A DNA stretch of 64,000 nucleotides, taken from Toxonevra muliebris. Lineage: Eukaryota > Arthropoda > Insecta > Diptera > Pallopteridae. The DNA lies in assembly GCA_963691655.1 (NCBI GenBank), contig OY829329.1, positions 9,066,708 to 9,130,707 of the forward strand. The letters run 5' to 3'. Below the pieces are notes generated by a model. It did no database searches. It was not told the DNA's origin and saw nothing but the letters and a program-made list of their open reading frames with translations. Made by a program: the position numbers and the translations under genes. Positions 58,336 through 64,000 of this stretch are shown piece after piece (position 1 is the stretch's first letter; each line of letters begins with the position of its first letter).

Positions 58336-59885
58336 GTAAGTTTTACTAACTATAAATATAGTATATATATACAAACACACACATGAGCAGCATAGTAGTA
58401 GTGGTAGTGGTAGTTGTGAATGTTAATGCATTTGTGTGTATGTTGCTGGCAATTTAACTTAACGTCAAACTGAATATTGCTGCATATTTGCTTTAATGTG
58501 GCACAAATGTTCAGATATTTATGCATGTGTGAGTGAGTGTATATGTTCAATGTGCGTGTATGTTTGTTGTATGGAATAAATGTGCTATGTTTTCTATAGT
58601 AATGAAATTCCTGAATTTTGCTATTATTTTGGCGTGGCTGTAGTTGTTGTTGTTGTATTTGAAAAATCGTATTCAATTATTTTTAGTGTTTGAAAGCGTA
58701 ACAAAATACTTAATTTAATTGCAAAATTCTTTTCGTTGTCGAGCGGAAGAGAGAGAGAGAGAGAGATAGAGGGAGGAGAGAAGGGTAGAGACAAATGTGA
58801 ATTCAAGCAAATTCTACTTTGTGGTATACAAGGCGTATGAGTGAAATTGTCACTAGTGGATCCAAAGATTTTCTAAGGGGGGGTGGGGGGTGCTGGCTGG
58901 TTATGGTGGTTATGATTCGTGTGACGATTGATCAAAATGTGTGAGATTTTCATCGCGCCAAGAAGTGAGATTTTCATCGCGTTAAGGGGGTAGGGGTTTT
59001 AAATCCATACCCCTTTTTTTTTGATCCCATATAGGCTAATATTAAGCTTTTTTCCTGAATTTTCTTTTCAGGTAAATGGAAACTTATATGAAAAATGATT
59101 AAATGATTATGCCAGTTTACACCAAAGTTTACCGTGGTATCAAAATGGTATAGTCTGTGATAAATTCAGCCCTTCTGTTGATACCCAAGCTACCACAAAA
59201 AGCTTGAAAACATATCAACTTATATTTTGTTTTGCTTTAATACATTTCAAATTGAATACAAATTAATTGAAATGATCAAAAACTCTCCTGCAACATTAAA
59301 ATAAATTTCTTTGCATATTTTTAGGTGTCAAACATTCCACACTTATACTCATTTATTCCTTTTAAATGAAAATACTTACCTTATTTAACCAAATTTGTGC
59401 TTTTCATTGTATTTTGTGTAAATTCATTTCCGTACATGAGCAAAAATATTTTTATACGCTACTTTCGCCGACAAAAACTATTAAATAAACTACTAAAAGT
59501 ATGCAATAAAAGTGCAAGAAAACCTTCATATTTGTTTTTTTTTTTTAAATTGCACTTAAAAATAATGATAATAATATACGAATTAATTTGTTTGTTTGTT
59601 GTTTTTTCCCCCGTTCTATTTCAAAAGCAAATAAAGCCATTGAAATTTTGCTTTTTGTTTATTTGTTTTTGAAAAAAAACCAGCATCAACTGTCATTTTA
59701 TGGTTTTAGTATGCTTTCACATATACATAAACATACAACCAGTTACACGTACTCATACAGGCAAAGTACTATCCCAGTTGAAGTTATGGTGGGATGATCG
59801 CTCCAAAACGAGCAATAGATTATTCTTTTTTACTCTAGAGCTCTTACATTTTGTACTCTTTTAAGATATTACTTCTGTCCTAAGG

Positions 59886-60116
59886 CAGAGGTGCTCACAC
59901 ACACACACACACAGCACTCCGAACTAAGCAATACGAAATACACAAACAATTTTGTCTTGTTCGTTTGCCTATACCAAAGTGCAAACCAACAACACTTTCC
60001 TATACTTTGTTGGTTTTCAATGTAGATTTTGTTGTTGTCTAACGTATGAGTTTATAATAGTAAAGTTTATATGTATTGGAGTTTGCACTTCCATAAGAAA
60101 TTGTTGGGCATCCCTG
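59886..60116 (-). mobile_element. hAT-like MITE (CAGGGATGCCCAAC end), copy 1
   Basis: The right end read inward is CAGGGATGCCCAACAATTTC, then TTATGGAAGTGCAAAC. The left end CAGAGGTGCTCAC is a weaker inverse of the tip. CAGGGNTGCCCA is a common hAT-type terminus. The body matches copy 2 near 62124-62450 in inverted orientation (including AATCTACATTGAAAACCAAC and TTTGGTATAGGCAAA). Length about 231 bp. No clean target duplication was seen. Confidence 0.65.
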
Positions 60117-60119
60117 ATT

Positions 60120-60220
60120 TAAAGTAAAAACTACTCTGCTGTTAAATGATTCTGTTCTGTTTAAATGTTAAATATAAGAACTACTCTACTGTAAACGATT
60201 CTGTACTGTTAAATGGTTGT
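60120..60220 (+). repeat. Direct duplication of about 50 bp
   Basis: AACTACTCTGCTGTTAAATG with ATTCTGTTCTGTTTAAATG is followed by a close second copy (AACTACTCTACTGTAAACG, ATTCTGTACTGTTAAATGG). Confidence 0.75.
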
Positions 60221-61761
60221 TATTATTACTTGCATTGTTTTTGTAAAAATTAACACTTTCTTTTTTGTTGTTATTCGTTAGACGATATATGTAGTTGTTG
60301 TTGTTCGAAAAGAGAACGAGTTGATCGAAGTTTCGTTTATTGGTGTTTTTGTTGTTGTATCGAAATCATTGCTCTCTTGAAAAGTACTCACTGTTGTACT
60401 CACTGGGATGTAGGTCTTTTTTGCTGTATACATGTGTGTGTGTGTGCGTGTACAAATTCTTTTTAAAAGAGTAATTTAACATTTGTTTTATTTTTCACTC
60501 TCTTATTCTCACTCAATTGCTATGAAACTTAAATGAGATTCAAAATGCGCTCATATGGTAATGGTGCTAGTGGTTGAGGACGACAAACGGGTGACGGTGT
60601 CAGCGGCAGCATTCATTTTGTTGATGATGGCTCATTTAAATTCTTTTCTCTCTTTTTTCTTTTTTTTGGTTTTTGTTTTTGTTTTTGAACAATGATGCAT
60701 GCATACATTTTGGCGCGCACAAACAAAAACTTTAAGTTTCAATTGCAAATATGGCAGAAAAATGGGAAAATTACTAAAAGAAAACAAACATATGCGCGAA
60801 AAGTAAAAGAAAAGAATAAAAAGGAAAATTTTGTGCCATTTCAATTTTCATTTAATTTTCGTTCTTCGTGCTTATTTGGTTTTCTGTTATTGTTGTTGTT
60901 GTTGTTGTTGTTGAAAACTTGTTTATGGTATTTGTATTTATTCTTTTTTTTTCAAGCCAAGTATGCCATCATCATTATGGTACTGAATGTTGGTGAATTG
61001 TGCATACATACATATGTGTTGGTGTGCCTGTGTGTGTGTGTTTGTATGAAAGCACTGAATTTGTATGTTAATACTTTGAGCAACGCTGAGTATACTAGAG
61101 CAGTGCAGAATTGAGTAAAGTTGATTCGCAAAGCAAGTTGATTATTTCTTTAAATAAATGTTTTAATTTTTTTTTCTACATTTCATTCGCTCATTCATTT
61201 ATTCAGTTTTATTCGCGTAATCATAAAAGCGCGCGGTTTGTTTTTTTTTTTTGCTTTTAAAATGCAGTTGCTTTTCTGTGCATGCAAATGTTTTGGAGGG
61301 TGTGGTGGCTTAAAAGCGTGAATGTATGTGGAAAATGGAATTTGTGTATAGTATAGTGGTTAAATTGTTGTATAATAGATAAATTGAATGTGAAATGAAT
61401 GGGTAAATTTAAAATGGAATATTAATTTTTATACCATTTGAAATTCTTCACAATATAGGATTCAAATCTTCATACTTAATGTGATTAGGTTATCAATGTA
61501 TTACATACTTGATTTAAAAATCATTAATAGCCTCACTGCAAAGTTGTTTGCGATCAGTAGGGATGAATTGATTGTAATTCAATTTTACTTAAAGCAACTG
61601 GCAATAATATTGTGTTTGTAGAGTTGGCGCAAATGTTCAAAAATTTCTGGATACTTATTTTGGGAGGATTTATTTAATCTGATTTTATGATCGTAAGATA
61701 AATTTCATTTAAGAATTTCAGCGAGGTATAATTCAGATTAATAATAAAATGGAATTTGGCT

Positions 61762-62107
61762 TAAGCAGCATTGCAGTAACAACCACGATTTTTTTCTTAC
61801 TCAAAGCAAAGAGAGGAGAGAAATGAACAAGCAAATGAATTCCACTCAATTGCTCATTTGAAAAATTAAGAGAGAGAGTAAGAGAAAGAGTGCTGCTCGT
61901 GCTCGTTATCTTGTCTTCATTTGTTACTCCGAGACTTCGATAAATTCGGTCTCTTTTTGAACCTGAGAAACAACAACAACAAGCAGCATTGCAGTATTAA
62001 CAACATTTTTTTTTTACTGCACCAAGCAAAGAGAGGAGAGAAATGAAAGAGCAAATGAATTCCACTCAATTGCTTATTTGAAAAATTGAGAGAGAGAGAG
62101 AGAGAGA
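61762..62107 (+). repeat. Direct duplication of about 120 bp ending in GA runs
   Basis: AAGCAGCATTGCAGTA ... AAAGCAAAGAGAGGAGAGAA ... AATTCCACTCAATTGCTCAT ... AGAGAGAGAG occurs at 61763-61885 and again at 61979-62111 with few differences. Confidence 0.85.
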
Positions 62108-62123
62108 GAGAAAATGCTATACC

Positions 62124-62450
62124 TAAGAACAGGGGTGCCCAAAAGTTTCTTATGGAAGTGCAAACACCAATACATATAAACTTTACTATTATAAACCAGG
62201 GGTGCCCAAAATTTCTTATGGAAGTGCCAACACCAATACATACAAACTTTATTATTATAAACGTGTGAGACAAAAAATCTACGTTGAAGACCAACAAAGT
62301 ACTTATATGGAAGTGTTGTTGTTTTGCTCTTTGCAAAGAAGAGAGATGAGAATTTACGTTGAAGATAACTGTCGCCAATGTGTACCAGCAAACTAAACGA
62401 AAGTATTGTTGCTTTGCTTTTTGGTATAGGCAAAGAAGAGAGATGAGAAT
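62124..62450 (+). mobile_element. hAT-like MITE, copy 2, with tandemly doubled end
   Basis: The CAGGGGTGCCCAAAA-led terminal 67 bp occurs twice in a row (about 62131 and 62198), then the body follows (ATCTACGTTGAAGACCAACA). The part with TTGCTTTG and GGTATAGGCAAAGAAGAGAG also occurs in two versions. The same sequence in reverse orientation makes up copy 1 at 59886-60116. The inner order suggests slippage or nested insertion of an element end. Confidence 0.65.
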
Positions 62451-62489
62451 TTTGGATTTGATTTTATGAACGGGATTGTAATATTATTA

Positions 62490-62497
62490 TTAGGTCT

Positions 62498-62530
<33 letters not shown>

Positions 62531-64000
62531 GTCGGGATTTTTGTCTGATTTTTGGTCTCAAGTAATGTTTGGTTTGATTTTTGAGCTGAGTTTCGGTTTG
62601 ATGAATATCCATTTCAGTTTTAGTTTCAGCTTTGGTCTGAATCTGGGTCTGAATTTAATCTAAGTTTTCTTCTGATTTCTGGTCCGATTCTGAATCCGAT
62701 TTTTTGTTTTAAATTAATTATGAATTTTGTCTTGAATTTTGGTCAGAATTTGGTCAAAATTTTTGGTTTCAATTTTGTTCGTTGGTTTTGTCTATTTTTT
62801 GGTGAGAATTTTGTCCAAGTGAGGGTCTAATTTTATTACCTATTTTTAATTTGAGTTTAGATCGGAATGTAACTCGAATTTCAGTCAGACTTTTGAGTCT
62901 AATTTGGTCTAACTTTTTGTTTGTTATTTGGTTTGATTTCTGGGGGGTTACTCTGTAGTTCGATTCGAAAGAAAATTTACTCAAATTCGAACGATTGGTA
63001 CTCTATAAAACATTTTCGAATAATATTTGTTCGATGTTCAGATTTCATTTTGTGCCTTTTCGAATCGAATTTAGCATTCGAAAAGAACTGCCTTTCGAAT
63101 TGAACTACAGAGTAACCCCCTGGTCTGAATTTTGGTTTGTCTTTTCACCTTAATTTTGGTCTATTTTTTGGTCTTAGTTATGGTTTGACTTTTGATCAGA
63201 ATTGGGCCAATTTTTAGTCTTAATTAATTTTGAATTTTCATCTAAATTTAGTCAAAATTTAGCCCGACCTTGGAGCTGAAATTTTGGTTTGAGTTTTGAT
63301 CAGAGATTTGGTCAAAATTTGGTCTGAGTGTCGGTCTGAACTATGATCGGAATTTTGGTTTGCTTTTCGTTCTAAGCTTTGGTCAAAGTTTGATCCAATT
63401 TTTACTAAATTTCTGGTCTTAATTTGTTTTGAATTTTGGTTTATGTTTTAGTATGAATTTTGGTTAGAATTCAGTCAGAATTTGAATCGATTTTTAGTTA
63501 GAATTTTTGGTTTGAGTTTTGTTCTAATGTTTGGTCTGTTTTCCGGTCAAAGTTTAGTCTCTGTAATGGTCTGAGTGTGAGTCCAATTTTTTACACGAAC
63601 TTTATTTTTTATATGTATGTTCTGAGTTTTGGTCTAAGTTTTGTTCTTCTTTGTTCAGAACATTTGGTCTGATGTGTGGTTTAACTTTTTGGCTGAGTTT
63701 GGGAATGTTATCGATCTGTGGTGGAGTCTGAATTTCAGCTCGAATTTTGATCTGAGCTTCAGTTTAAGTTTTGTTCTGAATTTGATTTAAATTTTTCTTT
63801 GATGTAGGTCAGAAATTTGGACAAAGTTTTGATCTGAATTATGTTTTGATTTTTGTTCAGATTTGTTTCGATTTTAGACTGAATTTGGTCTAAATCTTAA
63901 GTTGAGTTTTAGTCAGAAATTATTGCGATTTTTGTATGATCAAAAATTGAACCAAAACTCAGATCAAAAATTGATTTGCTTTTTGGTCTGAGTCTTGGTT
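62490..64000 (+). repeat. GGTCTGAATTTT array, block 5 (runs off the window)
   Basis: Starts after a T-run of about 30 and continues to the last base with the usual TTTTGGTCTGAATTTT variants. A 176-bp MITE interrupts it at 62944-63119. Near 63945 a short segment (AAAAATTGAACCAAAACTCAG) is in the opposite orientation. Confidence 0.9.
62944..63119. mobile_element. Nested MITE with 4-bp CTGG duplication
   Basis: TIRs start GGGGTTACTCTGTAGTTC and are matched inverted over about 28 bp (one mismatch) through ATTCGAAAG. CTGG lies on both sides (62940-62943 and 63120-63123). Removing the element and one CTGG restores a normal array phrase, TTTCTGGTCTGAATTTT, so the insertion site can be read directly. 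A 4-bp duplication points to Chapaev-like or another 4-bp-duplicating superfamily; this is inferred from length only. Confidence 0.85.

Larger units (their letters stand above)
58336..64000 (+). other. Zinc transporter intron 4 (start)
   Basis: No further transporter exon was found. Content is two related CAGGGRTGCCCAA-ended MITE copies, a 120-bp direct duplication, GA/TG microsatellites, a 30-bp poly-T run near 62500 and the last GGTCT array with a nested MITE. Confidence 0.7.

Noticed and set aside
58336..64000. Next zinc transporter exon (TM3 block)
   Set aside because: No phase-matched acceptor followed by an FGWxRAE-like sequence was found; it must lie beyond the window.

Overview
The window is AT-rich, repeat-packed animal DNA with large introns, long homopolymer runs, CAG/CAA-type repeats and many transposon relics. 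Everything fits a higher fly (Diptera, probably a schizophoran with an expanded genome), though no marker in the window fixes the species. Protein-coding content is very low. The only gene recognised with confidence is a SLC30/ZnT-type zinc transporter on the + strand, close to the ZnT2/3/8 and insect ZnT35C-like group. Its 5' half is spread over more than 50 kb.

Zinc transporter layout. I joined exons by reading frame, splice sites and phase. Exon 1a (7844-7875), exon 2 (18050-18201), exon 3 (54505-54615) and exon 4 (58215-58335) read through without a break, and all junctions agree in phase. A second possible first coding exon, 1b (40832-40865), ends in the same phase as exon 2 and can also splice to exon 3. 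The gene therefore probably has two promoters and two N-termini: a long form with a Tyr-Cys-Leu-His containing extension, and a short form. Exons 3 and 4 encode the HCH motif, TM1, and TM2 with its metal-binding His-x3-Asp. Later exons (TM3 onward) lie beyond position 64000.

Left end. A first coding exon of an unrecognised gene runs leftward (131-606, minus strand). It is head-to-head with the transporter across about 6.8 kb that holds a TTAA-flanked MITE and a broken PIF/Harbinger-like transposase fragment.

Introns. The transporter introns hold at least four LINE 3' ends or RNase H-region fragments, a short Helitron with both termini, a decayed mariner, a 2-kb element with hAT-like ends, several fold-back MITEs (three TTAA-flanked, one TA-flanked, one long-TIR, one nested in a repeat array), and two tRNA-like (SINE-type) heads. 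They also hold about 10 kb of a peculiar degenerate short-period repeat built on GGTCTGAATTTT. The repeat lies in one orientation (AGACC) in the 9-15 kb part and the opposite one (GGTCT) from 26 kb to the right edge. Other arrays are a CTGTA pentamer array of about 74 units, a 50-bp minisatellite, a roughly 140-bp satellite and a pyrimidine tract with a 221-nt pure stretch.

No rRNA, intact tRNA gene, CRISPR array or bacterial-type operon is present. I found no new multi-gene system. The points most worth following are the alternative N-termini of the transporter, the orientation-switched GGTCT array family, and several elements whose ends can be placed to the base.
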